From assembly GCA_023421395.1 (NCBI GenBank), contig JAEZTL010000010.1, positions 1-63,562 on the forward strand: a stretch of 63,562 bases of DNA. The letters are read 5' to 3'. This DNA comes from Bacillota bacterium (GTDB lineage: Bacteria; Bacillota; Clostridia; Christensenellales; Aristaeellaceae). The notes below the pieces were generated by a model. That model saw nothing but the letters and a program-made list of their open reading frames with translations, did not search any database and was not told the origin of the DNA. The position numbers and the translations under genes are program-made. Shown one piece after another: positions 7,784 through 16,096 of this stretch. How positions within the stretch are numbered: position 1 is the stretch's first letter; each line of letters starts with the position of its first letter.

Positions 7784-8965
7784 ATGGATCGTCTCGACGA
7801 ATTGAACCTGAAACTGCATTCGCTGGTCGTCTTTCGGAACCTTCTGGAGGACGGCGTTCTGGCCTTGCTGCCGCCTTTATTGGACGGGATGGGAAAGCGC
7901 GCGGCGCAGAGGCTTGACGATTACGCGCGCTTCGCCGCACGCCTCTTTGAGGAGAATGGGAATTTATCCGACTGCGTGCTGGACCGCGCGCTGGGGGACG
8001 AAAATCTCTACGTCTTAAAGCGCGCCCGCGGGGAGGAAATCGATCCCGCGCTGGAAGACTGCCTCGAGGGCGAGTTGGCGGCGTTGGAAGAAGTCGCCGC
8101 GCTGACCGCCCGGGAGGTTCGCCTCTCCATCGGCTACGAAGGCCGCCTGCCGGAGTGGCGAACGCGGCCCATCGAGCTCGTGGCAGAGTACCGGCGCATG
8201 CTCGAGCGCCTCACCACGGCGGGCTACGGCGTTTTTGCACGGCATCCCATGTTTCAGCTGGAGGGTGGCCTGATCCTGCCGGTAGAATTCCCCGATCCCG
8301 TTCGCCTGAGTGATCTGAAGGGATACGAGCGGGAACGCGGGGCCGTGATTGACAACACGCTGGCGCTCCTCTCCGGCAAGCCTGCGGCGAACGCGCTGCT
8401 CTACGGCGACGCCGGCACGGGGAAATCCTCCACCATCAAGGCGATCGCGAACGAGTACGCGTCCAGGGGGCTCAGGCTCGTTGAAATCCGCAAAAACCAG
8501 CTGCTGGAAATCCCGAAGGTGCTGGAAGCGCTGTCCCGAAACCCACTCAAGTTCATCCTTTTTGTGGATGACCTTTCCTTTCAGACCAGCGGGGAAGAGG
8601 TCGGCGCGCTGAAAGCCATCCTCGAGGGCACGGTATGCGCCAGGACGCCCAACGTGGTGATCTACGCCACCAGCAACCGGCGCCACATTGTCGGCGAGCG
8701 GTTCTCCGACCGGGGCGATGACGACATACACCGGAACGAAACCATTCAGGAGCAGGTGTCGCTGTCTCAGCGGTTCGGGCTGAACGTGCTTTTTATGAAA
8801 CCGGACAGGGACCGGTACCTTGAGATTGTGCGGGCGCTTGCCCTCGCGCAGGGCGTTTCAAAGACCGAAGGGCTTGACCTTCTTGCGGAGCGATACGCCA
8901 TCGATCGCGGCGGCCGGTCCCCCCGGGTGGCCAGGCAGTTTGTGGACTCCATCCGGCGCGCCTGA
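7784..8965 (+). CDS. DUF815 family AAA-type ATPase
   Basis: This is a 393-residue cytosolic protein. The N-terminal half (1-165) is helical. The C-terminal half is a P-loop ATPase with Walker A at about residue 208 (GDAGTGKSS), Walker B-like FILFVDDLSF, and a sensor strand VVIYATSNRRHI. The DUF815 hallmark is the segment LPVEFPDPVRLSDLKGYERE before the P-loop. No cellular function is established for the family. ATG 7784 follows AAGGGA at 7 bases; longer in-frame extensions lack a binding site. It leads a same-strand series with ABC-F 63 bases downstream, separated by a small palindrome. Confidence 0.85.
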   Translation: MDRLDELNLKLHSLVVFRNLLEDGVLALLPPLLDGMGKRAAQRLDDYARFAARLFEENGNLSDCVLDRALGDENLYVLKRARGEEIDPALEDCLEGELAALEEVAALTAREVRLSIGYEGRLPEWRTRPIELVAEYRRMLERLTTAGYGVFARHPMFQLEGGLILPVEFPDPVRLSDLKGYERERGAVIDNTLALLSGKPAANALLYGDAGTGKSSTIKAIANEYASRGLRLVEIRKNQLLEIPKVLEALSRNPLKFILFVDDLSFQTSGEEVGALKAILEGTVCARTPNVVIYATSNRRHIVGERFSDRGDDDIHRNETIQEQVSLSQRFGLNVLFMKPDRDRYLEIVRALALAQGVSKTEGLDLLAERYAIDRGGRSPRVARQFVDSIRRA

Positions 8966-8977
8966 AGCGCCAGAGAA

Positions 8978-8999
8978 CAACCGCCGCGCGCGGCGGTTG
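8978..8999 (+). terminator. Perfect 22-base palindrome between the DUF815 and ABC-F genes
   Basis: CAACCGCCGCG is followed by its exact complement CGCGGCGGTTG with no loop. No T-run follows, so it may stabilise RNA or partially terminate. Confidence 0.45.
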
Positions 9000-9028
9000 A
9001 AACACCGAAAACCATAAAGGAGAATCAG

Positions 9029-10642
9029 ATGATCAGCGCACAAGGGGTATCCCTTCAATACGGCGGGCGGGAACTGTTCAAGGATGTCAACGTACAGTTC
9101 ACCGCCGGCAACTGCTACGGGCTGATCGGCGCCAACGGCACCGGCAAGTCCACGTTTCTCAAAATTCTTTCCGGCGAACTGGAGCCGACAAAGGGCGAAG
9201 TTTTCATGAAGCCCGGTGAGCGATTGGCGGTGCTCCGTCAGGATCACTTCGCCTTTGACGAGCATACCGCGCTCGACACCGTGCTGATGGGGCATGGTCG
9301 CTTGCACGAGGTGATGGCCGAAAAGGAAAAGCTGTACGCCAAGAGCGACTTCAGCGACGAGGACGGCGTGTATCTGGCGGAACTGGAGGGCGAATTTGCG
9401 GAGCTGGACGGCTGGAACGCCGAAGCGGGCGCCGAAGCCCTTCTCAATGGCCTGGGCGTGAAGGGCGAGTACCATACCATGCTCATGCGCGAACTGGACG
9501 GCCCCCGCAAGGTAAAGGTACTGCTGGCGCAGGCACTGTTTGCCTCGCCGGACATCCTCTTGATGGACGAGCCCACCAACAACCTCGACCTGCACGCCAT
9601 CAAGTGGCTGGAGGATTTCCTGATGGATTTCCCCAACACGGTGGTGGTGGTGTCCCATGACCGGCACTTTCTCAATCATGTCTGCACCCACATCGTGGAC
9701 ATCGACTACGGCAAGATCCAGATGTATGTGGGCAACTACGACTTCTGGTACGAGTACACCCAGCTGGCCGCGCGCCAGGCGCGGGATCAGCGCCGGCGCA
9801 ACGAGGAAAAGGCGAAGGAGCTTGAGGAATTCATCCGCAGGTTCAGCGCCAACGCGTCCAAATCCCGCCAGGCTACGTCCCGCAAGAAACTGCTGGACAA
9901 CCTCCAGATGGAAAACTTCATGCCTTCCTCCCGCCGTTATCCGTTCGTCCATTTCGATCAGGCGCGGCAGGTGGGAAACGACGTGCTTTCGGTGAACGGC
10001 ATTTCAAAGACCGTGGGCGGCCGCAAGGTGCTGGACGGCGTCAGCTTCATCGTGCGCCCGGGCGATAAGATCGCCTTTGCCGGGCGGGACGAGCTGGCGC
10101 GCACGACGCTGTTCCAGATCCTGATGGGGGAGATCGAGCCGGATGAGGGAGACTTCACCTGGGGCGTCACCACCTCCCGGGCGTATTTCCCCGCGGACAA
10201 CGCGGGCTATTTTGACGGCGTGGAGCTGTCGCTCATCGACTGGCTGAGACAGTACTCCGAAGACAAGCACGAGGTCACGATCCGCGGCTGGTTGGGGCGG
10301 GTGCTGTTTTCCGGCGAGGAGGCGCTGAAAAAGGCGCGCGTGCTCTCCGGCGGCGAGCGGGTGCGCTGTATGCTGGCCCGGATGATGCTCTCCGGCGCCA
10401 ACGTGCTGATTCTGGACGAGCCCACCAACCACCTTGACCTCGAGGCGATTACCTCACTCAACGAGGGCATGGTGGACTATAAGGGCACGATGCTCTTTAC
10501 CTCCCGGGACCATCAGGTGATGCAGACGGTGGCCAACCGGGTGATCGAGATCCTGCCCGGTGCCCTCTTAGACCGCCGGGAGAGCTATGACGAATACATT
10601 GAATACCTGGAGCAGAACGCGCCGGAGCGGCTGGGCACCTGA
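9029..10642 (+). CDS. ABC-F family ATPase (YbiT/EttA type) with one degenerate nucleotide site
   Basis: A soluble 537-residue protein with two ABC domains and the ABC-F linker (about 240-300, Arg/Lys-rich), expected to act on ribosomes. Domain 1 has an intact Walker A (GANGTGKST, 34-42), Walker B (LLMDEPTNNLD) and H-switch (VSHDRH), but its signature reads LDGPR (156-160). Domain 2 has an intact signature (LSGGE, 439-443) and Walker B (LILDEPTNHLD), but its Walker A is GRDELARTT (352-360), with Arg replacing Lys, and its H-switch is SRD (R493). All losses fall on the same composite site, so only one ATP site looks competent. The start follows AAAGGAG. A GNAT gene lies 25 bases downstream. Confidence 0.9.
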   Translation: MISAQGVSLQYGGRELFKDVNVQFTAGNCYGLIGANGTGKSTFLKILSGELEPTKGEVFMKPGERLAVLRQDHFAFDEHTALDTVLMGHGRLHEVMAEKEKLYAKSDFSDEDGVYLAELEGEFAELDGWNAEAGAEALLNGLGVKGEYHTMLMRELDGPRKVKVLLAQALFASPDILLMDEPTNNLDLHAIKWLEDFLMDFPNTVVVVSHDRHFLNHVCTHIVDIDYGKIQMYVGNYDFWYEYTQLAARQARDQRRRNEEKAKELEEFIRRFSANASKSRQATSRKKLLDNLQMENFMPSSRRYPFVHFDQARQVGNDVLSVNGISKTVGGRKVLDGVSFIVRPGDKIAFAGRDELARTTLFQILMGEIEPDEGDFTWGVTTSRAYFPADNAGYFDGVELSLIDWLRQYSEDKHEVTIRGWLGRVLFSGEEALKKARVLSGGERVRCMLARMMLSGANVLILDEPTNHLDLEAITSLNEGMVDYKGTMLFTSRDHQVMQTVANRVIEILPGALLDRRESYDEYIEYLEQNAPERLGT

Positions 10643-10667
10643 CCGCCGCCCGGGAAGGAGGATGCGT

Positions 10668-11114
10668 ATGGAGTACCGGAAGGCCGCCGCCTCAGAAATT
10701 GAAACGCTGACGGAACTTCGCAAGCGGCAGCTTGCAGACGAAGGGGTAGAACCCTCCGTTGAGATCGACCGGGAGCTGCGCGGTTTTTTTCAAGACAAGC
10801 TGGGGGACGGCTCCCTGGTCGAATGGGTGGCTGTGGAAGAAGGCGAGATCGTCGCCACCGCGGGTATCATGTTTTACGATTTTCCGCCCTCCTACACCAA
10901 CCAAAGCGGCCGGTGCGGCTATGTGACCAACATGTACACGCGCAGCGAATTCCGCGGACGGGGCATCGCCACCAAACTGCTGGGAAGGCTGATGGACGAG
11001 GCGCAGGACCGGGGCGTCAGCAAGCTGATGCTGGGCGCGTCCAGCATGGGCAGGCCCGTCTATGAAAAGTTCGGTTTCCAGCGGGAGGATTCCTGGATGA
11101 TCATGCGGATCTAA
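10668..11114 (+). CDS. GNAT family N-acetyltransferase
   Basis: The 148-residue protein has a complete GNAT fold: N-terminal strand EYRKAAASEI, central beta-bulge strands (EIVATAGIMFYDF, CGYVTNMYTR) and the acetyl-CoA pyrophosphate loop RGRGIATKLL (about 103-112), then a C-terminal YEKFGFQRED. The substrate is unknown. The start ATG 10668 lies 6 bases after AAGGAGG; the in-frame ATG at 10662 overlaps that site and is unlikely. It is probably co-transcribed with the ABC-F gene 25 bases upstream. Confidence 0.9.
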   Translation: MEYRKAAASEIETLTELRKRQLADEGVEPSVEIDRELRGFFQDKLGDGSLVEWVAVEEGEIVATAGIMFYDFPPSYTNQSGRCGYVTNMYTRSEFRGRGIATKLLGRLMDEAQDRGVSKLMLGASSMGRPVYEKFGFQREDSWMIMRI

Positions 11115-11154
11115 ACGCGCCCGCACCGATGATAGCGCCTTGGGGGGATGAATT

Positions 11155-11916
11155 ATGGAAGGCGGCGAAAATCTGGGCCAGGTGGCGCGGGTGGCGCGGC
11201 TGGCCGGGCAGATGATGCTGTCAAACGGCGGAGAAACCTACCGCGCCGAGGAAACCGTGCGTCACATCGGCCGCGCGTTCGGCTATGAATCGGAAGTGAT
11301 CGCGTTTCCAACGGGGTTGATGCTGTCTGTGGGCGGAGAAAAGTCGCTGATCGGGCGGGTGGACCGGCGTCAGGTGGATTTTTCCAAGATCGATCGCGTC
11401 AACGCCATCTCCCGGGAACTGGCCACCGGTGCGCGCTCGCTGGACGAAGCGGAGCGCGAGTTGACCGCCCTCGCCGCCCGGCCGCCGATGGGATGGCTGA
11501 GGCAGAGCCTGATCGCGGCGGGCTCGTCGTCCATGTTTGCGCTGATGTTCAGCGGATCTCCCTTTGACCTGGCCGCCGCGGGCGCCTGTGCGTTTCTCGC
11601 GCAGGCGGTAACCGGGCGGCTGAACGACGAGGCGGGACTTCCGCTCATCAGCCTGGTGGGCGGATTTACGACGGCGCTGATGGCGTTGATTCTAACGGCG
11701 GCGTTTCATCTGGGCGATGTGAGCCGGATCATCATTTCCGCGATGATGCCGCTGTTGCCGGGCCTCGCCATTACCAACGCCATCCGCGACGCCATGCGGG
11801 GGGACCTGGTGTCCGGCATGGCCCGCGCGGGCGAGGCGCTGATCCGCGCCGTGGTGCTGGCGGCGGGCGCGGGCCTCTCCATCTCCGCATGGATGCTGAT
11901 GGGAGGCGGCGCATGA
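11155..11916 (+). CDS. ThrE-type amino-acid exporter, large subunit
   Basis: This 253-residue protein has the ThrE_1 (DUF1212) domain: a cytosolic N-terminal half with the hallmark MMLSNGGETYRAEETV near residue 25, followed by five hydrophobic segments from about 118. In actinobacteria ThrE exports threonine and serine as one long protein; in Bacillota the function is commonly split into a large and a small protein, as here. Its stop overlaps the start of the small-subunit gene (ATGA at 11913-11916). Threonine/serine export is inferred from the family. Confidence 0.85.
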   Translation: MEGGENLGQVARVARLAGQMMLSNGGETYRAEETVRHIGRAFGYESEVIAFPTGLMLSVGGEKSLIGRVDRRQVDFSKIDRVNAISRELATGARSLDEAERELTALAARPPMGWLRQSLIAAGSSSMFALMFSGSPFDLAAAGACAFLAQAVTGRLNDEAGLPLISLVGGFTTALMALILTAAFHLGDVSRIIISAMMPLLPGLAITNAIRDAMRGDLVSGMARAGEALIRAVVLAAGAGLSISAWMLMGGGA

Positions 11917-12386
11917 TGTCCGTGGCGCTGCAACTCGTCGGCTGCTTCGCGGCGGCGGCGATGTTTGCGCTCTTGTTCCGAACTCCGGCCAGGCTGATCG
12001 TGCCGGCGTCTCTTTCGGCGGTGGCCGGGTATGCGCTGAGCCTGTGGGCCGGTGCGCGCATCGGCGCGGAATGGGCAGGGATATTTCTCGGTTCCGTGTT
12101 GTCTGCGCTGATCGGCGAATGGCTGGCGCGGCGGCTGCGCGCGCCGGCCACGATCTTCCTGACCGTCGCGGTGATCCCGATGGTGCCCGGCGCGGGCCTT
12201 TACAATACCATGCTGGCGCTGGTGCAGAACCGATACGCCGATGCCGCCGCGGCCGGATCCAATACGATGCTCTCCGCCGGCGCCATCGCACTGGGTCTTT
12301 CCATCGCCGCCTCCGCAGCCTACGCCATCCGGCGTCAGAAGACCTCGCCTAAGGCGCCTCCGGAGCCCCCTCCATCCCGCGAATGA
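11913..12386 (+). CDS. ThrE-type amino-acid exporter, small subunit (ThrE_2 / YjjB-like)
   Basis: The 157-residue protein is almost wholly membrane-embedded (four hydrophobic segments, 8-150) with the ThrE_2 signature region IPMVPGAGLYNTMLALVQ. It overlaps the large-subunit stop codon by four bases, indicating translational coupling and a hetero-oligomeric exporter. The C-terminal dozen residues are Pro/Lys-rich and cytosolic. The alternative upstream start at 11889 would overlap the large gene further and lacks a binding site. Confidence 0.85.
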   Translation: MMSVALQLVGCFAAAAMFALLFRTPARLIVPASLSAVAGYALSLWAGARIGAEWAGIFLGSVLSALIGEWLARRLRAPATIFLTVAVIPMVPGAGLYNTMLALVQNRYADAAAAGSNTMLSAGAIALGLSIAASAAYAIRRQKTSPKAPPEPPPSRE

Positions 12387-12402
12387 GACCCCTTCAAATC
12401 CC

Positions 12403-12428
12403 AAACCCGCGGCCAGGGCCGCGGGTTT
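12403..12428 (+). terminator. Hairpin after the ThrE genes
   Basis: AAACCCGCGGCC pairs with GGCCGCGGGTTT with no more than two to three loop bases. Only three T residues follow, so efficiency is uncertain. Confidence 0.55.
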
Positions 12429-12556
12429 CCACATGCCAGCGCTTTGAGTAAGGCAACCGACAAAGTTTGCCGCATTCGCCGGAAGGGTATGATATAGGGG
12501 TGAAAGCGGCGTTTCGAGACTGCCTGAAACAGCCGCGTAAAGGGAGGTGTGTATTG

Positions 12557-13237
12557 ATGAAGCGAATGGCGGTCGTTCTCATGTCATTGCTGCTGTTTTT
12601 GGCGGGATGCGCCAACCCCGCAGCCTCCCGGGAACCGGAGCGTACCGCGGACAGCGCGTCCTCCGCCACCATCGCGCGCTACCGCGAGGGAGAGGTTACC
12701 GAATATCGGGGCACGCGCCTCGATCCCGCGGTAGGTCCCCGGGACAACTCCATCAGCGGCGTGCAGCATGTGGATATCGCAAGCTACACGCTGACCATCG
12801 ACGGACTGGTGGACACGCCGGTGTCCCTTCGTTATGAGGATGTGAAAAAACTGGACGCTTACGAGCGGCTGATCACCCTCCACTGCGTGGAGGGATGGGA
12901 CGCCACGGTGCTCTGGAAGGGCGTGCTGCTGGAGGATTTGATGGGGAAAGCCGGGATCAGGCCTGAAGCGGTGACGGTGATCTTCTCCGCCGTGGACGGA
13001 TACACCACGTCAATGCCGCTCGCGACCATTCTGGACAGACAGCTGATCCTCGCCTATGGCGCCAACGCGCTGGACCTGCCGCCGGAGATGGGGTATCCCT
13101 TCATCGTGGTGGCGGAGGAAAAGCTGGGCTACAAGTGGGCGCGATGGGTGAACCGAATCACGCTTTCGGACGATCCCAACTACCTGGGCTACTGGGAACA
13201 GCGGGGCTATTCCAACAGCGCCGACACCGAGCCCTGA
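12557..13237 (+). CDS. Lipoprotein with a sulfite-oxidase-like molybdopterin-binding domain
   Basis: The 226-residue protein begins with a Sec-type lipoprotein signal (lipobox LAGC, Cys18), followed by a short linker and a SUOX-like oxidoreductase molybdopterin-binding domain (about 70-215). The motif LHCVEGWDATVLWKG contains the cysteine (C110) that coordinates molybdenum in this family, so cofactor binding is plausible. No dimerisation domain or haem/flavin domain is attached. The signal lacks a twin-arginine motif, which is odd for a cofactor normally loaded in the cytosol. ATG 12557 follows AGGGAGG. It may face outside and transfer electrons to an unknown partner; the substrate is unknown. 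Confidence 0.8.
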   Translation: MKRMAVVLMSLLLFLAGCANPAASREPERTADSASSATIARYREGEVTEYRGTRLDPAVGPRDNSISGVQHVDIASYTLTIDGLVDTPVSLRYEDVKKLDAYERLITLHCVEGWDATVLWKGVLLEDLMGKAGIRPEAVTVIFSAVDGYTTSMPLATILDRQLILAYGANALDLPPEMGYPFIVVAEEKLGYKWARWVNRITLSDDPNYLGYWEQRGYSNSADTEP

Positions 13238-13247
13238 CCGCCGTATC

Positions 13248-13281
13248 GTAAAATGGGGCCGCGGCCGCGGCCCCATTTTAC
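13248..13281. terminator. 34-base perfect palindrome, bidirectional terminator
   Basis: GTAAAATGGGGCCGCGG is followed immediately by its complement. It sits 10 bases from the stop codons of two convergent genes and carries A/T flanks suited to termination in both directions. Confidence 0.75.
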
Positions 13282-13291
13282 GTGATTCGGG

Positions 13292-13660
13292 CTATTCCTT
13301 CGCGCAGAGGCAGAACGGATGGCCTGCCGGATCCAACAATGTGACAAAGGCGTCGCCGCCGAACTGCGATCCAGCCAGGACCGCGCCGAGAGCCTCGGCC
13401 TGGCACACCGCTTCCGGAAGATCGTCTACCACAAAATCCCTGTGCATTTGCTTTTGCTGCTGCGCCGCCGCCTCCGGCCAGACGGGGCGGATGTAGTCCT
13501 CCTCCTGCGCGAAAAGGAATATCAGGCCGCGACCGCGTACGCCCGGGAGTCCGTACAGCAGACACTTCTCCCAACCCAGAAGCTGTGCGTAGAAGTCGCA
13601 CAGCGCCTCCGCATCCGGGCAATCCAGCAGGATGTCACCGAGATCAATACCTTGAATCAT
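13292..13660 (-). CDS. VOC family protein (glyoxalase/bleomycin-resistance fold)
   Basis: The 122-residue product has the paired beta-alpha-beta-beta-beta units of the VOC superfamily: LGDILLDCPDAEALCDFYAQ at the start and FVTLLDPAGHPFCLCA at the end. Potential metal ligands (His in QMHRDFVV, Glu/Asp near the C-terminus) are partly present. Members range from glyoxalase I to antibiotic-binding proteins, and the role here cannot be narrowed. GGAGGG lies 6 bases before ATG 13660. Confidence 0.85.
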   Translation of the reverse strand: MIQGIDLGDILLDCPDAEALCDFYAQLLGWEKCLLYGLPGVRGRGLIFLFAQEEDYIRPVWPEAAAQQQKQMHRDFVVDDLPEAVCQAEALGAVLAGSQFGGDAFVTLLDPAGHPFCLCAKE

Positions 13661-13693
13661 GATTGATCCCTCCATTTTATCCCATTTGCTATG

Positions 13694-13722
13694 ATTGTAG
13701 GCCAGGCGCGTTGGATTGTCAA
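13694..13722 (-). promoter_or_regulatory. Promoter for the VOC gene
   Basis: On the minus strand TTGACA (13722-13717), a 17-base spacer, and TACAAT (13699-13694), about 35 bases ahead of the start codon. Confidence 0.8.
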
Positions 13723-13787
13723 CCGCGACGCATGACCGAATCAAGTCAGGGGAATGCGGGACATCCGGCAATACAGCGAGTTCATCG

Positions 13788-13816
13788 TAGACAGCGCGGC
13801 TGATTTGTGGTATATA
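13788..13816 (+). promoter_or_regulatory. Candidate promoter for the two-TM protein gene
   Basis: TAGACA (13788-13793), a 17-base spacer and TATATA (13811-13816), 57 bases before the gene at 13873. Confidence 0.5.
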
Positions 13817-13872
13817 GGAAAGAGCGACGGCAGGCTTGCGATGCTTGATGCCGGCGGCGGGAGGGCGGAGCG

Positions 13873-14802
13873 ATGGGGAATTGGGTTGAAAAACAGATGG
13901 ACGCCGAGCCGAGCGCGCTCAGGGTTCTTTTTACCGCGTTGGCAGGGGGGATGGCATGCGCCGCGCTGATCCTCTTCTATTCGGTGATGTCGCCGTTTCT
14001 GGACGGTGTGCACACGCTCGATTCCAGCGAAAAAGCGGAAAAGTTCAGCCAGCGCGACTATGTTTACGGCGTACTGCCCTACCGCGCGTCGCTGGATACC
14101 ATGGGCGGTGTGACGATCGCCTCGCCGGATCGCGGAATAGGCGGCCAAATTTCCGGTGGGGAAGCGGACGCCGCGCGGGATTACAACGTCTACCGCCTGG
14201 CGGGAAAGGGCTTCAGCGTACTGTATCTGACGGAGGGCGCGCTCAAGGATACCGGAAGTGTGCGCGTCAAGACCATCAACCGGGACATCAGCCGCCAGCT
14301 TATCCGCGATTTTTCGCCCAACGGTTCCAATATCTACGTGCTCTACGAGGCGGATTTCCCCTCGGGGCTTCTTGCGGCGGCGGCGCTTCTTGCGCTGGCC
14401 TCTGCGCTGCTTTTCGGCCTTCGCAAATCCGGTTTCGTCCGCAGACGCACCAATCTGGGGCGCAGTATCGCCGCGATAGGAGATTTCCGTACGGTCTGCC
14501 ATAAGATGGACGGACAGGCCGTTCAGTCGCGGTTTGACGAATCCGGCCTTACGGTTTTGGATGATTGGGTTCTGTTCCGAGAATATGTTCCCCATCGGAA
14601 GGCGCCTGAATGGACGGCGGTCGTGCCGGCGGGAGATGTGCTGGGCGTTGACATCCGCGTGGACGGGGAAGACGGCGAGACGTTTCGTTGTGACTTCAAC
14701 ATCCTGGGGAACCCCAAGCCCTGGACCGTACGCCTGAACGCGGAGCAGGCAGAGCGCCTGCGGGCGCTGGCCGATGACATCGCCCGCGCCGGTTCGGAAT
14801 AG
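13873..14802 (+). CDS. Two-TM membrane protein of unknown function
   Basis: A 309-residue protein with one membrane segment near 18-43 (TALAGGMACAALILFYSVM), an outside loop of about 120 residues, a second segment near 160-178 (LLAAAALLALASALLFGL), and a cytosolic C-terminal half that looks beta-rich (WTAVVPAGDVLGVDIRVDG). I do not recognise the family. The short outside domain and larger inside domain suggest a sensor or scaffold, but nothing in the sequence proves it. The start at 13873 has a purine-rich GGAGGGCGGAG just upstream. Confidence 0.7.
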   Translation: MGNWVEKQMDAEPSALRVLFTALAGGMACAALILFYSVMSPFLDGVHTLDSSEKAEKFSQRDYVYGVLPYRASLDTMGGVTIASPDRGIGGQISGGEADAARDYNVYRLAGKGFSVLYLTEGALKDTGSVRVKTINRDISRQLIRDFSPNGSNIYVLYEADFPSGLLAAAALLALASALLFGLRKSGFVRRRTNLGRSIAAIGDFRTVCHKMDGQAVQSRFDESGLTVLDDWVLFREYVPHRKAPEWTAVVPAGDVLGVDIRVDGEDGETFRCDFNILGNPKPWTVRLNAEQAERLRALADDIARAGSE

Positions 14803-14911
14803 GACTGATCCATTCGCAGGCGGGTTTGAGACCCCCATCCTGTCAGGCTGGCGGCATCCTCTTTTCGCGGTACCCATGACGTGCTACAATGCTTTTATAG
14901 GGGTGAACGGA

Positions 14912-15382
14912 ATGAGAATGCTGTTCAAACAGCGGTTTTTTTCCTGGCTTGACAGTTATGACATCTACGACGAGGAAGGGAATACGCTCTTTACCGTCCG
15001 GGGCGTGTTGGCCTGGGGCCATTGCTTGAAGATATTTGACGCTGGCGGGCGGTATATCGGCATGGTCAAGGAAAAGGTGCTTTCGCTATTGCCGCGCTTT
15101 GAGGTGTATCTGGGCGAAGAATACGCCGGTGTGATCCGCAAGGAATTCACGTTTTTCAAACCCAAGTTTGACATCGACCTCAATGGATGGCGGGTCGAGG
15201 GCGACTGGCTGGAATGGAACTACCAAGTTCTGGACGGCGACAAGGTTGCCGCCCGCGTGTCCAAGGAAATCTGGCGCTGGACGGATACCTATCAGATCGA
15301 AACCGGGCGGGACGAAGATGCGCTGATGGCGCTGATGGTCGTGCTGGCCATCGATGCCGCCAAGTGCGGTCAGGGGCGGTAG
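14912..15382 (+). CDS. LURP-one-related / tubby-C-like family protein
   Basis: The 156-residue protein follows the LOR pattern: KQRFFSWLDSYDIYDEEGN at the start, strands such as TLFTVRGVLAWGHCLKIFD and GMVKEKVLSLLPRFEVYLG, and a last amphipathic helix (DALMALMVVLAIDAAK). The fold is a beta-barrel around a helix shared with tubby C-terminal domains and phospholipid scramblases; bacterial members (such as YxjI) have no proven role. ATG 14912 follows TAGGGGTG. TACAAT at 14886-14891 may be its -10 element. The end lies one base from the convergent TetR gene. Confidence 0.75.
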   Translation: MRMLFKQRFFSWLDSYDIYDEEGNTLFTVRGVLAWGHCLKIFDAGGRYIGMVKEKVLSLLPRFEVYLGEEYAGVIRKEFTFFKPKFDIDLNGWRVEGDWLEWNYQVLDGDKVAARVSKEIWRWTDTYQIETGRDEDALMALMVVLAIDAAKCGQGR

Positions 15383-15383
15383 G

Positions 15384-15956
15384 TTATTTCAAAAACGCCT
15401 GCCGGCCGTAGGCGCTGGCCATTGCGATGAAGCGGGCGATCTGCTCCGGGCTCTTTTTCATGTCCTCGCGCGCCCATTCTTCGATGATGGACACGCTGCC
15501 GCTGGCCGTGAAAATGTAGAGCATTTCCATCTGCCCGTCCGCCTCGTCCATACCCGCCGCCTTCCAATCCGCGATGCACAAATCTCGGGCAATATTGATG
15601 ATGCGCCGCAAAAACGCCTTGTCCCCATGTTCCGAGAAGATCACCTTGCAAAGGTCTCCATTCTTCCGGATGGCTTCGCAGATTTCCGTCAGTGTGAGCA
15701 GGATGTTGCCGCTTCTCAGCGGGTGCGTCAGCGATTTCCGGATCTGCTCATAAAGATCGTCCTCGATGCTGGCCAGCAGCGCCTCCGGGCTGTCGTAATG
15801 GGCGTAAAAGGTATTCCGGTTGATGTCCGCGCGGCGGCACAGCTCGGTGGGCGTGATCTTGCTGATCGGCTTTTCCTTCATCAGTTCCAGAAGGCTTTCG
15901 CGCAGAAACATCTTGGTGTACAGTACCCGGCGGTCTGTCTTTGGCTTTTGGTTCAT
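15384..15956 (-). CDS. TetR/AcrR family transcriptional regulator
   Basis: A 190-residue protein. The N-terminal domain (about 8-55) is a TetR helix-turn-helix: LRESLLELMKEKPISKITPT, then ELCRRADINRNTFYAHYDSP. The C-terminal part is an all-helical ligand domain similar to the TetR_C_7 group. AAAGGAG lies 5 bases before ATG 15956. It is divergent from the SDR gene starting at 16097, and the 140-base gap is the natural place for its operator, so it probably controls itself and the SDR. No clear inverted repeat was found there. Confidence 0.85.
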   Translation of the reverse strand: MNQKPKTDRRVLYTKMFLRESLLELMKEKPISKITPTELCRRADINRNTFYAHYDSPEALLASIEDDLYEQIRKSLTHPLRSGNILLTLTEICEAIRKNGDLCKVIFSEHGDKAFLRRIINIARDLCIADWKAAGMDEADGQMEMLYIFTASGSVSIIEEWAREDMKKSPEQIARFIAMASAYGRQAFLK

Positions 15957-16096
15957 AAGCACTCCTTTTCGCGCAGCCCGATTCGCGAAAGATAACGAAC
16001 ATTCTGTCAATTAACCATCACGCTGAAAGTATACCGCACCCGCGTTCCAAAGTCAAGGCGAGGGTGAGGATGATCCGTGGAGAAGAGGTGGCGTTC

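Noticed and set aside
9029..10642. Idea that the ABC-F gene is simply decaying
   Set aside because: The frame is intact over 537 codons and all changes fall on one composite site, which argues for selection rather than random loss.
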